A DNA stretch of 64,000 bases from RGIG4079 sp045646905 (GTDB lineage Bacteria; Bacteroidota; Bacteroidia; Bacteroidales; Muribaculaceae): assembly GCA_045646905.1 (NCBI GenBank), contig JAZRLP010000026.1, positions 62,001-126,000 of the forward strand, read 5' to 3'. Made by a program: the position numbers and the translations under genes. The notes beneath the pieces were generated by a model that worked only from the letters and a program-made list of their open reading frames with translations, did not search any database and was not told the origin of the DNA. Positions within the stretch are counted from its first letter, which is position 1. Every line of letters begins with the position of its first letter. Shown here piece after piece: positions 8,245 to 16,790 of this stretch.

Positions 8245-8823
8245 ATGGAAAAGATTCAACAAGGAAAATATGTAGAGATGGTCTATGACCTCTATAAAGT
8301 GAATGCCGATGGCAGCCAAACACTCGTTCACCAAAGCGATGAAAGTGATCCCGAACGCTTTGTTTATGGTGTTACACCAGGCATGGTGGTGCCATTGGAA
8401 AAAGCAATCTTCTCACTCGCTGCAGGCGAAAAATTTGACATCATTGTTAAAGCCGAAGAAGCATTTGGTCCACACGACCCTAATCAAATTATCGACCTCA
8501 GCCGCGACCTCTTCTTGGTAGATGGCAAGTTTGACAACGAATTCATCAAAAAAGGCGCATCGGTTCCTATGATGACTGCCGATGGTTTCCGCATCAATGG
8601 TCTTGTTGTAGAGGTTACAAATGAAATCGTAAAAATGGACTTCAACCACCCATTGGCCAACGACGATGTGCGTTTTGATGGTAAAATCTTAACTGTGCGC
8701 GATGCAACTGCCGAAGAGTTGAATCCGTCATGTGGCTGTGGTTGCGGTTGTGGCGACCACGGATGCGGTGACGACTGTGGTGGTTGTGGCGAAGGTGATG
8801 GCTGTGGTTGTGGCTGTCACTAA
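8245..8823 (+). CDS. slyD: FKBP-type peptidyl-prolyl isomerase, SlyD type
   Basis: The 192-residue product has the SlyD arrangement: an FKBP domain (about 5-70 and 125-150) with YDLYKVNADG and the VYGVTPGMVVPLEKAIFSLAAGE core, an inserted IF chaperone domain (about 70-125), and a C-terminal tail from about residue 154 almost entirely of Cys, Gly, His and Asp (CGCGCGCGDHGCGDDCGGCG). The tail is the nickel/metal-binding region of SlyD proteins, used in metallochaperone work such as hydrogenase maturation. It acts in the cytoplasm in prolyl cis/trans isomerisation and folding. The Cys-rich tail here is compact and CGCG-repetitive, so metal binding is very likely even though the exact metal is unknown. 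Confidence 0.92.
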   Translation: MEKIQQGKYVEMVYDLYKVNADGSQTLVHQSDESDPERFVYGVTPGMVVPLEKAIFSLAAGEKFDIIVKAEEAFGPHDPNQIIDLSRDLFLVDGKFDNEFIKKGASVPMMTADGFRINGLVVEVTNEIVKMDFNHPLANDDVRFDGKILTVRDATAEELNPSCGCGCGCGDHGCGDDCGGCGEGDGCGCGCH

Positions 8824-8852
8824 TAAATAAGCATTTTAGAATTTATCACTAA

Positions 8853-10097
8853 ATGAATCGCAAAGATTTTGAAATAATGGCACCGGTGGGTAGCTACGAA
8901 TCGCTACATGCCGCTATCGATGCCGGAGCCGATGCTATATACTTTGGCGTCGAGGGGTTGAACATGCGCGCACGCTCATCGGTCAATTTCACCCTCGATG
9001 ACCTACATAATATCGCATCAATATGCCACGAAAATGGGGTGAAAAGCTATCTCACCGTCAATACCATTATTTTTGACAACGACATAGCTACTTGCCACTC
9101 GATTATTGATGCCGTTAAAGAGGCTGGGATATCGGCTATTATTGCTGCCGACATTGCGGCTATTACCTATGCTCGCAGCATTGGCGTAGAAGTTCACATC
9201 TCAACTCAAGTGAACATCACCAACATTGAGGCTGTGAAATTTTATGCCCAATTTGCCGATGTGGTGGTACTCGCACGCGAAACCAATATGGAGCAAGTGA
9301 GAGCCATCTTTGATGCTATTCGCGAGCAAGATATTCGTGGCCCTCATGGCGAACTTGTGCGCATAGAGATGTTTTGCCACGGAGCGTTGTGCATGGCCGT
9401 CTCGGGAAAATGCTATTTGAGCCTTCACGAAATGAATTATAGCGCCAATCGTGGCTCTTGCGCTCAAATATGTCGCAGAGGATACACCGTGACCGACAAA
9501 GAAACCGGAGCGCAACTCGACATCGAAAACCAATATATCATGTCGCCCAAAGACCTCAAAACTATTCACTTCCTCAACAAGGTTATCGATGCTGGTGTGA
9601 GAGTATTGAAAATTGAAGGTCGTGCTCGTGGACCCGAATATGTGAAAATAGCCGTGGAATGCTACAACGAAGCAATCAAGGCTTGTTGCGATGGCACATA
9701 CAACGAAGAAATGATTGCCGACTGGGACGAACGCCTTTCAAAAATCTTCAATCGTGGTTTCTGGAATGGCTACTACCTTGGTCAACGCCTTGGCGAATGG
9801 TCGTCAAAATATGGCTCATCGGCTACACGCGTAAAACAATATGTGGCCAAAGGCATCAGATTCTTCTCAAAACTCGGTGTCGCCGAGTTCCAAATGGAGA
9901 GCGGTGAACTACATGTAGGCGATGAAATTGTTATCACTGGTCCCACTACTGGCGCATTGATTACGACTGTCGAAGAAATTCGTGTTGACCTCAAGCCTGT
10001 AGAGAAAACCGTGAAGGGTGAACGCTTCTCAATAAAAGTGCCCGAAAAGGTGCGACCAAGCGATCGCCTTTATCGCTGGGCGCCTACTGGAAAATAA
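8853..10097 (+). CDS. Peptidase U32 family protein (TrhP/YegQ-like)
   Basis: The 414-residue protein starts MNRKDFEIMAPVGSYESLHAAIDAGADAIYFG, the typical U32 TIM-barrel beginning. The family signature is intact near residues 172-190: EMFCHGALCMAVSGKCYLS matches E-x-F-x2-G-A-L-C-x4-G-x-C-x-[LIVM]-S. A further Cys pair (SCAQICRRGY) follows. Members such as E. coli TrhP (YegQ) and RlhA are needed for prephenate-dependent hydroxylation of tRNA U34 or 23S rRNA rather than for proteolysis, so an RNA-hydroxylation role is the better guess. The C-terminal domain (about 330-414) resembles the small beta-barrel of that subgroup. Same strand as slyD, 29 bases downstream. Confidence 0.85.
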   Translation: MNRKDFEIMAPVGSYESLHAAIDAGADAIYFGVEGLNMRARSSVNFTLDDLHNIASICHENGVKSYLTVNTIIFDNDIATCHSIIDAVKEAGISAIIAADIAAITYARSIGVEVHISTQVNITNIEAVKFYAQFADVVVLARETNMEQVRAIFDAIREQDIRGPHGELVRIEMFCHGALCMAVSGKCYLSLHEMNYSANRGSCAQICRRGYTVTDKETGAQLDIENQYIMSPKDLKTIHFLNKVIDAGVRVLKIEGRARGPEYVKIAVECYNEAIKACCDGTYNEEMIADWDERLSKIFNRGFWNGYYLGQRLGEWSSKYGSSATRVKQYVAKGIRFFSKLGVAEFQMESGELHVGDEIVITGPTTGALITTVEEIRVDLKPVEKTVKGERFSIKVPEKVRPSDRLYRWAPTGK

Positions 10098-10134
10098 CTC
10101 GCCCACTGATTAACAATATTTTAACTTAATATAT

Positions 10135-10165
10135 TTTGTTTTTATACAATTATGCATTACATTTG
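10135..10165 (+). promoter_or_regulatory. Full-consensus promoter of candidate small RNA
   Basis: TTTG at 10135-10138 and TACATTTG at 10158-10165 are separated by 19 bases, matching the Bacteroidetes minus-33/minus-7 consensus. No long gene follows before the terminator at 10245-10278. Confidence 0.65.
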
Positions 10166-10170
10166 CATCG

Positions 10171-10278
10171 TTAAAAATACTATTAGTGTTTTTGACATGA
10201 TACAATATAATCACATCCCTGTATACACTTTACAATAAGTTAAGAATAATCTTGTCGCGATGACAAGATTATTTTTTT
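10171..10278 (+). ncRNA. Candidate small RNA or attenuated leader upstream of rlmN
   Basis: Between the U32 gene and rlmN lies a self-contained unit: a consensus promoter (10135-10165), about 107 transcribed bases, and a strong intrinsic terminator. rlmN has its own minus-7 box further on (10335-10342), so the unit need not be an rlmN leader. It contains a 13-codon frame at 10197-10238 (MIQYNHIPVYTLQ) that stops seven bases before the terminator stem; the transcript could thus be a small RNA, a tiny peptide mRNA, or a leader-peptide attenuator for rlmN. Limits are approximate. Confidence 0.5.
10245..10278 (+). terminator. Intrinsic terminator
   Basis: AATAATCTTGTC (10245-10256) pairs perfectly with GACAAGATTATT (10262-10273), loop GCGAT, followed by a T run. 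Confidence 0.85.
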
Positions 10279-10334
10279 GTACTCATTTATTGATATTCCC
10301 CCTCATTATTAATTTTATTCTCAACCTAATATTG

Positions 10335-10342
10335 TATCTTTG
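10335..10342 (+). promoter_or_regulatory. Minus-7 box of rlmN
   Basis: TATCTTTG followed by C, 30 bases before the rlmN ATG; minus-33 element weak (TTTT). Confidence 0.6.
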
Positions 10343-10371
10343 CATTAAATTCTCAAAAAACATTACACTTT

Positions 10372-11397
10372 ATGTCAAAATTGCCGCTCATAGGATTGAC
10401 TCTTGAGGGACTACGCGAAGTAGCCGCAAAATGTGGTATGCCATCATTTGCCGCAAAGCAGATGGCTCAATGGCTATATGAAAAACGAGCCACTTCAATA
10501 GATCAAATGACCAACTTGTCGCTCAAAGCGCGTGAACGCCTTTCGCAAGAGTATGAAATTGGTCGCGAAAATCCCATTGCCGAAGCTCGTTCTATCGACG
10601 GCACAGCCAAATACCTTTTTAAAGGTGTGGGAGGTCGCGACATTGAAGCAGTGTATATCCCCGACCGCGATCGTGCCACTATATGCGTGTCATCGCAAGC
10701 CGGGTGCAAGATGAATTGCTACTTCTGCATGACTGGCAAACAAGGGTTCCACGGCAACCTATCGGCACAAGGTATCATCAACCAAGTGCTATCAATCCCC
10801 GAAAGCGAGAAACTCACTAACATAGTATTTATGGGTATGGGCGAACCTATGGACAACCTCCAACCAGTATTAGACGCCATTGAAATACTCACTGCGCCTT
10901 GGGGATTGGCATGGAGTCCTAAACGCATCACCGTGTCATCAATAGGAAAAATAAAAGAGTTGCGCACTCTGCTCGATGTGACTAAAGTGCATATCGCCAT
11001 CAGCGTTCACTCACCCCACCCCACACAACGCGCTCAAATAATGCCCGTTGAGAAGGCCTACCCCATCGTGGAGGTTATGGAACTATTGAAAGGTTATGAC
11101 TTTGCTCATCAACGCCGCCTATCGGTGGAATATATCATGTGGCGAGGATTTAACGACGACATTCGTCATGCCGACGCTCTTGCTCGCCTACTCCGTGGCA
11201 CCAACTCGCGAGTTAATCTCATTCGTTTCCATGCCATTCCTGGCGTTGAGCTCAAAACAACCAATGAGGCTGCAATGACTGCTTTCCGCGACCACCTCAA
11301 CAGCCTTGGCATCACAGCCACCATTCGTGCATCGCGTGGCGAAGACATCATGGCTGCGTGTGGCATGCTTGCAGGGAAAGGGAAAGAGCAAGAATAA
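10372..11397 (+). CDS. rlmN: 23S rRNA (adenine-2503-C2)-methyltransferase / tRNA m2A37 RlmN
   Basis: The 341-residue protein is a radical-SAM enzyme. An N-terminal accessory domain (about 1-95, with FAAKQMAQWLYEKRATSIDQMTNLS) precedes the radical-SAM barrel whose CxxxCxxC iron-sulfur motif is CKMNCYFC at residues 113-120, just after ATICVSSQAG. GMGEPMDN follows about residue 160, and the C-terminal RASRGEDIMAACGMLAGK contains the conserved Cys that forms the methyl-transfer intermediate. It methylates C2 of A2503 in 23S rRNA, and A37 in some tRNAs. Length is normal. mnmD follows after 31 bases in the same direction, making a translation-related pair. Confidence 0.95.
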   Translation: MSKLPLIGLTLEGLREVAAKCGMPSFAAKQMAQWLYEKRATSIDQMTNLSLKARERLSQEYEIGRENPIAEARSIDGTAKYLFKGVGGRDIEAVYIPDRDRATICVSSQAGCKMNCYFCMTGKQGFHGNLSAQGIINQVLSIPESEKLTNIVFMGMGEPMDNLQPVLDAIEILTAPWGLAWSPKRITVSSIGKIKELRTLLDVTKVHIAISVHSPHPTQRAQIMPVEKAYPIVEVMELLKGYDFAHQRRLSVEYIMWRGFNDDIRHADALARLLRGTNSRVNLIRFHAIPGVELKTTNEAAMTAFRDHLNSLGITATIRASRGEDIMAACGMLAGKGKEQE

Positions 11398-11428
11398 TTC
11401 ATAATGCATAATTCACAATAATCCTACG

Positions 11429-12091
11429 ATGAACGAAGTTGAGATAACGGCCGATGGTTCGGCAACTATATATGTTCCTCATCTCGATGAGCACTATCAC
11501 TCGGTGAAGGGTGCTTTAACCGAGTCGTTACACATATTTCGCAATTGTGCATTTCTCTATCATAGCCCATCATCACAGCCATTGAGAGTTCTCGAAATAG
11601 GATTTGGCACTGGGCTCAATGCCGTTGTTACCGCAATGGCAACCACCAAAGACCGAAAAGCGCATTACATCTCACTTGAATTATATCCAATTAAAGCCCA
11701 GCTGATTGAAAAACTCAATTATGGCGAAATGGTTGATAACGACCTCCTTATGGATCTCCACCAAGCACAATGGAACACGCCCCAAATAATCACTCCCACA
11801 TTTACCCTCGAAAAACTTCAATGCGACTTCACACAATGCTCTTTACCACACGATATTGATGTGGTGTATTTCGATGCATTTGCACCCGAAAAGCAACCCG
11901 AGATGTGGGATGAAAGTCTTTTCAAACGCATTTATGACGCTATGTCGGTAGGTGGTATTTTGACTACCTATTGTGCAAAAGGCGAAATTCGTCGCCGATT
12001 GCAACGCGTAGGCTTTATCGTTGAGCGCCTTGCTGGCCCTCCAGGGGGTAAACGCGAAATATTAAGAGCCACAAAACCCTCTATCGAGTAA
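11429..12091 (+). CDS. mnmD: tRNA (mnm5s2U34)-methyltransferase MnmD
   Basis: The 220-residue protein matches the stand-alone MnmD methyltransferase that corresponds to the N-terminal half of enteric MnmC. It has the opening TADGSATIYVPHLDEHYHS plus GALTES motif, the SAM-binding EIGFGTGLNAV at residues 56-66, and the DVVYFDAFAPEKQPEMW motif with the family's catalytic Asp. The FAD oxidase half of MnmC is absent, as is usual outside proteobacteria. It performs the last methylation of the 5-methylaminomethyl group on wobble uridine 34. It follows rlmN closely and ends five bases from the convergent mscS-type gene. Confidence 0.9.
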   Translation: MNEVEITADGSATIYVPHLDEHYHSVKGALTESLHIFRNCAFLYHSPSSQPLRVLEIGFGTGLNAVVTAMATTKDRKAHYISLELYPIKAQLIEKLNYGEMVDNDLLMDLHQAQWNTPQIITPTFTLEKLQCDFTQCSLPHDIDVVYFDAFAPEKQPEMWDESLFKRIYDAMSVGGILTTYCAKGEIRRRLQRVGFIVERLAGPPGGKREILRATKPSIE

Positions 12092-12096
12092 TCGAC

Positions 12097-13299
12097 CTAT
12101 TGGTTACACTCTCTACCTATCCCATTTAAATCGAGTCCCGACGGACTTTGGAATACTCGTAACCCAAATTGTGGTGCCATAGCAAACAAATGGTCAAACA
12201 CCTCGGCTTGAATGCCCTCATATGCAACCCATTGCGTTGTTGCAGTAAAGAAATATACCTCAATAGGCACACCATAATTGGTCGATTGCATTTGTCGCAC
12301 CATCGACAACATTTCATGATTTACATTGGGGTGATTGGCTATATATTGCTCAATATAGTAACGAAACAAATGAAGATTTACAACAGGTTGCGATGGTGAT
12401 GCATAGTTTTCCATCCATTTTTCGCTTTTCATAGCGTTCAACTCTTCATCGCTCATAAAACGCACCGTATTTAAGTCGATATTTATAGTGCGCTTCACTC
12501 GACGACCTCCACTATCTTGCATACCTCGCCAGTTTTGAAACGAATCACTCACAAGCGAATAAGGGGGCACAGTTACAATTGTCATATCCCAATTGCGCAC
12601 CTTTACAGTTGTCAACGACACATCTTCAACAACACCATTCACACCATGTTTAGGAGCCTCAATCCAGTCGCCAGGTCGCAACATATCATTGGCCGAGAGT
12701 TGCACTCCTGCTACAAGTCCCACTATAGTATCTTTAAATACCAACATCAATATTGCAGCCGATGCACCTAACCCCGACAGAATATATATCGGATTTTTAT
12801 CAATGAGCAACGAAATTATTATTATCAATCCCACGCATATCGACAAAATCTTGAGCATCTGCATAAGCCCCTTGAGTGAATGGCCCTTGAGCGAATCGGA
12901 ATAGTGCGACGCTAAATATATCGACGAGAAAAACACATTTGCTACCCTCACCGACACCACCACAATGTATATCAGCAACACCTTTTGCGCCACCATCATT
13001 ATCGGCTCATAGTCTTTTAACACCCAAGGCATTAACATATACACTATGATAGGAGGCACAAGATGACATGCACTCGTCAACAACCGATTATTAAACAACA
13101 CATCATCCCACTTCACCGATGTGTGTGAAACAATGCGACGCACCGCCACTATCACAATCTTATGTGCTATTATATAGGCTATAAATGCAACAAGTGCAAG
13201 AAATAAAACATATATACCAAATGCTGTCCACTTCATATATTCATGAGGTAAACCCATTTCCATCAAGAAATCATTTATCCAACTGGTCGTAACTTCCAT
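12097..13299 (-). CDS. MscS-family mechanosensitive channel (YbdG/MscM-like)
   Basis: The 400-residue protein has several N-terminal membrane helices (about 25-47, 70-90, 105-130, 155-180), then the pore-lining and beta-domain signature of MscS channels: YILSGLGASAAILMLVFKDTIVGLVAGVQLS with the following D-M-L-R-P-G-D-W-I, and VNGVVEDVSLTTVKVRNWDMTIVTVPPY. The C-terminal domain is larger than in E. coli MscS and resembles YbdG-type channels. It would act in the inner membrane to relieve osmotic downshock. It is convergent with mnmD and divergent from pdxA. The name mscM/ybdG is only a best guess. Confidence 0.88.
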   Translation of the reverse strand: MEVTTSWINDFLMEMGLPHEYMKWTAFGIYVLFLALVAFIAYIIAHKIVIVAVRRIVSHTSVKWDDVLFNNRLLTSACHLVPPIIVYMLMPWVLKDYEPIMMVAQKVLLIYIVVVSVRVANVFFSSIYLASHYSDSLKGHSLKGLMQMLKILSICVGLIIIISLLIDKNPIYILSGLGASAAILMLVFKDTIVGLVAGVQLSANDMLRPGDWIEAPKHGVNGVVEDVSLTTVKVRNWDMTIVTVPPYSLVSDSFQNWRGMQDSGGRRVKRTINIDLNTVRFMSDEELNAMKSEKWMENYASPSQPVVNLHLFRYYIEQYIANHPNVNHEMLSMVRQMQSTNYGVPIEVYFFTATTQWVAYEGIQAEVFDHLFAMAPQFGLRVFQSPSGLDLNGIGRECNQ

Positions 13300-13519
13300 A
13301 CTTTATTATTTTTAGGAGTGTAAAATTAAACACTACTCTTTTTTTCACCAAATCATTATGCCTAAATATTAGTCATTTTTTCTTTTTTATTAACCATTTA
13401 ACTCATTTTTGAATTATTATGAGTAACTTTACCGATTATAAAATACTTTAACCGAAATTTCTTTAAGAAGCACTCTCCTTCGGCAAAGAGATTTCCTTGA
13501 ATATAATATACTTAAAACA

Positions 13520-14623
13520 ATGAAAGATTTTAAAAAGATAAGAGTGGGAATCACCCACGGCGACATCAATGGCATAGGCTACGAAGTTATCCTCAAAGCG
13601 CTTGAAGATTCTCGTATGTTTGAATTATGCACCCCCATCATCTATGGTTCGGCTAAAATTGCCAATTTCTACCGCAAGCAACTCGAGTTGCCTCAATTTG
13701 CAATAAACCAAGTGGCAAAAGCATCCGAAGCGCGCGAAGGCGTTTGTAGCATCATCAATGTTGTGGGCGAAGACACCCTCATTGAGCCAGGCAAAGCCAC
13801 TGCTGTCGCTGGCAATGCTGCTTTCGTTGCTCTCGAACAAGCCGTGAGCGACCTTCGCGATGGCGCAATAGATGCTCTCGTTACAGCACCTATCAACAAA
13901 GACACCATTCAAAGCGACACATTCAACTTCCCCGGTCACACCGAATATCTTGAAGCATCGCTCGGCGATGGAAACAAAGCATTAATGATACTTTGCAATG
14001 AAAATGTGAGAGTGGCACTTGTCACAACCCATCTCCCCATTGCAAAAATACCCGCTGCTATCACTAAAGAAGCCATCGTTGAAAAACTCAACACCTTCAA
14101 CCGTTCGCTTAAAAACGACTTTGGTATCGACCATCCTCGCATTGCAGTCCTTTCGCTCAACCCTCATGCTGGCGAAAACGGCCTTCTTGGCAAGGAAGAG
14201 CAAGAAATCATCACCCCTGCCATTGAAGAAGCACGCAGTAGCAAGATGCTATGCTTTGGCCCATACGCTGCCGATGGTCTTTTTGGTAGCGGTCAATATT
14301 CTAAATTTGACGGCATTTTAGCCATGTATCACGACCAAGGCCTTGCCCCTTTCAAAACTCTTGCCATGGAGAGTGGTGTAAATTTCACTGCTGGGCTTGA
14401 CTTTGTGCGCACTTCTCCCGACCATGGCACTGGATATGATATCGTAGGCAAAGGGTTGGCATCTGAAGCCTCACTGCGCGAAGCCATATATCATGCTATC
14501 GATGTGGTGCGTTGTCGCCGCAATGAAGCATACATCCACCGCAACCCCCTACGCAAACAATATTTCGATAAAGGGAAAGACAATGTGGTTCTCGACCTCA
14601 CTAAAGATGAACACGAAGACTAA
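13520..14623 (+). CDS. pdxA: 4-hydroxythreonine-4-phosphate dehydrogenase PdxA
   Basis: The 367-residue protein shows PdxA motifs: start region IRVGITHGDINGIGYEVILKAL, the DALVTAPINKD segment with the FPGHTEYL histidine motif (metal-binding His), LNPHAGENGLLGKEE and AMYHDQGLAPFKTLA with the second metal His, and RTSPDHGTGYDI near the end. It oxidises 4-phosphohydroxythreonine in the DXP-dependent pyridoxal-phosphate pathway. It opens the rightward run of genes that continues into the inositol-lipid cluster; the gtrA-like gene follows after 25 bases, so co-transcription is possible, although its function looks separate from the lipid genes. A promoter in 13300-13519 is not clear to me. Confidence 0.94.
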   Translation: MKDFKKIRVGITHGDINGIGYEVILKALEDSRMFELCTPIIYGSAKIANFYRKQLELPQFAINQVAKASEAREGVCSIINVVGEDTLIEPGKATAVAGNAAFVALEQAVSDLRDGAIDALVTAPINKDTIQSDTFNFPGHTEYLEASLGDGNKALMILCNENVRVALVTTHLPIAKIPAAITKEAIVEKLNTFNRSLKNDFGIDHPRIAVLSLNPHAGENGLLGKEEQEIITPAIEEARSSKMLCFGPYAADGLFGSGQYSKFDGILAMYHDQGLAPFKTLAMESGVNFTAGLDFVRTSPDHGTGYDIVGKGLASEASLREAIYHAIDVVRCRRNEAYIHRNPLRKQYFDKGKDNVVLDLTKDEHED

Positions 14624-14648
14624 CCACTCCTCGATCTTTGCATAATCG

Positions 14649-15164
14649 ATGAAACTAAAAAAACTTTTACCCCCACAATTCCGCAAAAAGCAGGAATTTA
14701 AAATGTTACTCAAAGCCACAGCAACCTCGCAAGTGTCGGCTTGGACCGACTTTATTGTGAGTCTTGTACTCTTTGAGTTCACACCCCTTGGACCTCTTTA
14801 TTCAAAGGCGATAGGTGCCACTACAGGTGGGGTCGTAAATTGTTTCTTAAACTATAAATGGACCTTCCGTGGCAACGAAGTGAGCAAGCGCATGGTAGCC
14901 ATTAAATATGCCCTTGTGTGGGTGGGAAGCCTTTTGCTCAACTCCTACGGCACCGAGTTTGTCCACTACCTATTTGCCAACTGGCAATGGCTATTAAGCA
15001 TTGGATTCAAAGATGCCGGGTGCTTTATGGCCGCCCAACTATTAGTTTCATTCATAGTGTCGGTATTTTGGAACATTCTGCTACAACGCTACTTTGTGTT
15101 CCAAGACCTCGACATTAGAGGATTTTTCTTCCCCAATAAGCGACAAGAAAAAAATAACGATTAA
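14649..15164 (+). CDS. GtrA-like four-helix membrane protein
   Basis: The 171-residue protein has four membrane segments and the GtrA-family pattern: FKMLLKATATSQVSAWTDFIVSLVLFEF, a second helix ending in GGVVNCFLNYKWTFRGNE (family-typical NFxxxKxWVF-like motif), then two more helices ending WNILLQRYFVF. GtrA proteins are thought to flip or move lipid-linked sugars or similar headgroups across the inner membrane. Here it sits at the head of genes for nucleotidyl transfer and phosphatidyl-type transfer, so it may act on an inositol- or glycan-lipid intermediate; the substrate is inference. Confidence 0.8.
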   Translation: MKLKKLLPPQFRKKQEFKMLLKATATSQVSAWTDFIVSLVLFEFTPLGPLYSKAIGATTGGVVNCFLNYKWTFRGNEVSKRMVAIKYALVWVGSLLLNSYGTEFVHYLFANWQWLLSIGFKDAGCFMAAQLLVSFIVSVFWNILLQRYFVFQDLDIRGFFFPNKRQEKNND

Positions 15165-15180
15165 TCAATATTTTTATAAT

Positions 15181-15888
15181 ATGAACTACGCAATAATTGC
15201 TGCCGGCGAGGGCTCGAGATTGGCTCAAGAGGGAGTTAAACTTCCCAAACCACTCGTAAATCTCAACGGCACTCCTATGATCAAACGACTCATTGACATC
15301 TTTATGCGATGCAACGCCACATCGTTGAGCATCATCGTCAACGAGGAAATGCATCAAGTGCGCGAATACCTCGAAAGCCTCGACATTCCCGTACCTTTCA
15401 AATTGGTCGTAAAATCTACCCCCAGTTCAATGCATAGTTTCTATGAGGTGAGCCGTCACTTTACCGATGGGAAATTTTGTCTCACTACAGTTGACACTAT
15501 TTTCCACGAAGAAGAATTCAAAAAATATATTGAAGCATTTGAAAACGACACTACCGGAGCCGATGGTTATATGGCCGTGACCTCGTTCATCGACGACGAA
15601 AAACCTCTATATATCGACACCGATAGCGACCTCAATATCACAGCATTTAAAGATGCTCCATGGGATGGCGTTAAATTCATCTCGGGAGGCATTTATGGGT
15701 TGACACCTCCTGCCCTCCGTGTGCTTGAAAACTGCATGGAAAATGGCGTGGCACGCATGCGCAACTACCAGCGTGCGCTCGTTGACGCAGGCCTCAACCT
15801 CAAAGCATTTCCCTTTGAAAAAATTGTTGATGTAGATCATGCGGGCGACATCGAAACAGCCGCTGCGTTTGCTGCTCTACGCCCTTAA
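15181..15888 (+). CDS. Sugar/inositol-phosphate nucleotidyltransferase-like protein
   Basis: I used the ATG at 15181 (235 residues), because MNYAIIAAGEGSRLAQEGVKLPKPL is the standard N-terminal NTP-binding motif of the NTP_transferase family; an upstream ATG at 15094 would run through the end of the gtrA-like gene. The Lys of PKPL, the TTVDTIF metal-binding Asp region about residue 100, and a C-terminal VDVDHAGDIETA motif are visible. Enzymes of this type attach CTP, UTP or GTP to a phosphorylated alcohol. Next to a CDP-alcohol transferase and myo-inositol-phosphate synthase, an inositol-phosphate cytidylyltransferase role is plausible but unproven. Confidence 0.82.
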   Translation: MNYAIIAAGEGSRLAQEGVKLPKPLVNLNGTPMIKRLIDIFMRCNATSLSIIVNEEMHQVREYLESLDIPVPFKLVVKSTPSSMHSFYEVSRHFTDGKFCLTTVDTIFHEEEFKKYIEAFENDTTGADGYMAVTSFIDDEKPLYIDTDSDLNITAFKDAPWDGVKFISGGIYGLTPPALRVLENCMENGVARMRNYQRALVDAGLNLKAFPFEKIVDVDHAGDIETAAAFAALRP

Positions 15889-15920
15889 GATTAATTTCTA
15901 TTAATTCACATTAATATATA

Positions 15921-16784
15921 ATGGCTGAAATTACTATCGCCGGCATTATGAGAGCCGGAGCATATTCGCCCAACCACATAGGCAACGACGCCGCTATTTT
16001 CAACGCCGTGGCCGAAAACCTTCGCAAGCGTGGCTGCATTGTCAACATATATAGCGAAGACCAATTCATTGCCGGCAATGTGACCGAAAACATCATCGTG
16101 AACATGTGTCGTGAGCAAAAATCTATCGCCTTGCTCCAAAAAATGGAAGACGAAGGACGACTTGTAATCAACTCGGGATATGGCATCGAGAATTGCACTC
16201 GCGAACGCATGACTCGCATCCTCATAGGTAGCAACATCCCCTACCCCGAAAGCCTTATGGTCAACACCAACGAAGGAGTGAAAGAAGCCCTCGAAAAAGC
16301 AGGATTCACACAATGTTGGATTAAACGAGGTGATTTCCACGCCATGCACAAAGAAGATGTGAGCTTTGTGCGCCACCCACAAGAGGCACAAGAACTTCTT
16401 CAAGAATATTTCCTTCGTGGCATTAATCGCGCCGTTATCAACAAGCACCTCGAAGGCGACTTGGTGAAATTCTATGGTGTGCAAGGGTCGCCATTCTTCT
16501 TCTGGTTCTATCCATTCGACCTTGGACACAGCAAATATGGCCACGAGGCTATCAACGGAAAATCGCAAGGTATAAAATTTGACCTTGAACAGATGAAACA
16601 AATATGTCAAAGCGCTTCAGAAGTACTTGATGTGAAAGTATATGGAGGCGATTGCATCGTATCGCCCGAAGGCGACATTCGCATCATCGACTTTAACGAC
16701 TGGCCCAGCTTTGCACCTTGTCGCGATGAAGCAGCGCCACACATTGCCAAATGCATCTTAAACACTATAAAAGAACGCAAATAA
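15921..16784 (+). CDS. ATP-grasp-fold protein in the inositol-lipid cluster
   Basis: The 287-residue protein has an N-terminal alpha/beta domain (MAEITIAGIMRAGAYSPNHIGNDAAIFNAVAENL) and a C-terminal ATP-grasp-like region: CWIKRGDFHAMHKEDVSFV (lysine/beta-strand for ATP), AVINKHLEGDLVKFYGV, and YGGDCIVSPEGDIRIIDFNDWPSFAPC, where Asp and Asn would bind Mg-ATP. This is a RimK-like arrangement, so it may ligate an amino acid or another carboxylate to an amine or form a similar acyl-phosphate product. It lies between the nucleotidyltransferase and the CDP-alcohol transferase (6-base gap to the latter), so its substrate probably belongs to that pathway. I cannot name the reaction. Confidence 0.72.
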   Translation: MAEITIAGIMRAGAYSPNHIGNDAAIFNAVAENLRKRGCIVNIYSEDQFIAGNVTENIIVNMCREQKSIALLQKMEDEGRLVINSGYGIENCTRERMTRILIGSNIPYPESLMVNTNEGVKEALEKAGFTQCWIKRGDFHAMHKEDVSFVRHPQEAQELLQEYFLRGINRAVINKHLEGDLVKFYGVQGSPFFFWFYPFDLGHSKYGHEAINGKSQGIKFDLEQMKQICQSASEVLDVKVYGGDCIVSPEGDIRIIDFNDWPSFAPCRDEAAPHIAKCILNTIKERK

Positions 16785-16790
16785 ACGACT

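Noticed and set aside
10197..10238. 13-codon frame as a confirmed gene
   Set aside because: Too short to claim; recorded only as a possible leader peptide within the candidate RNA.
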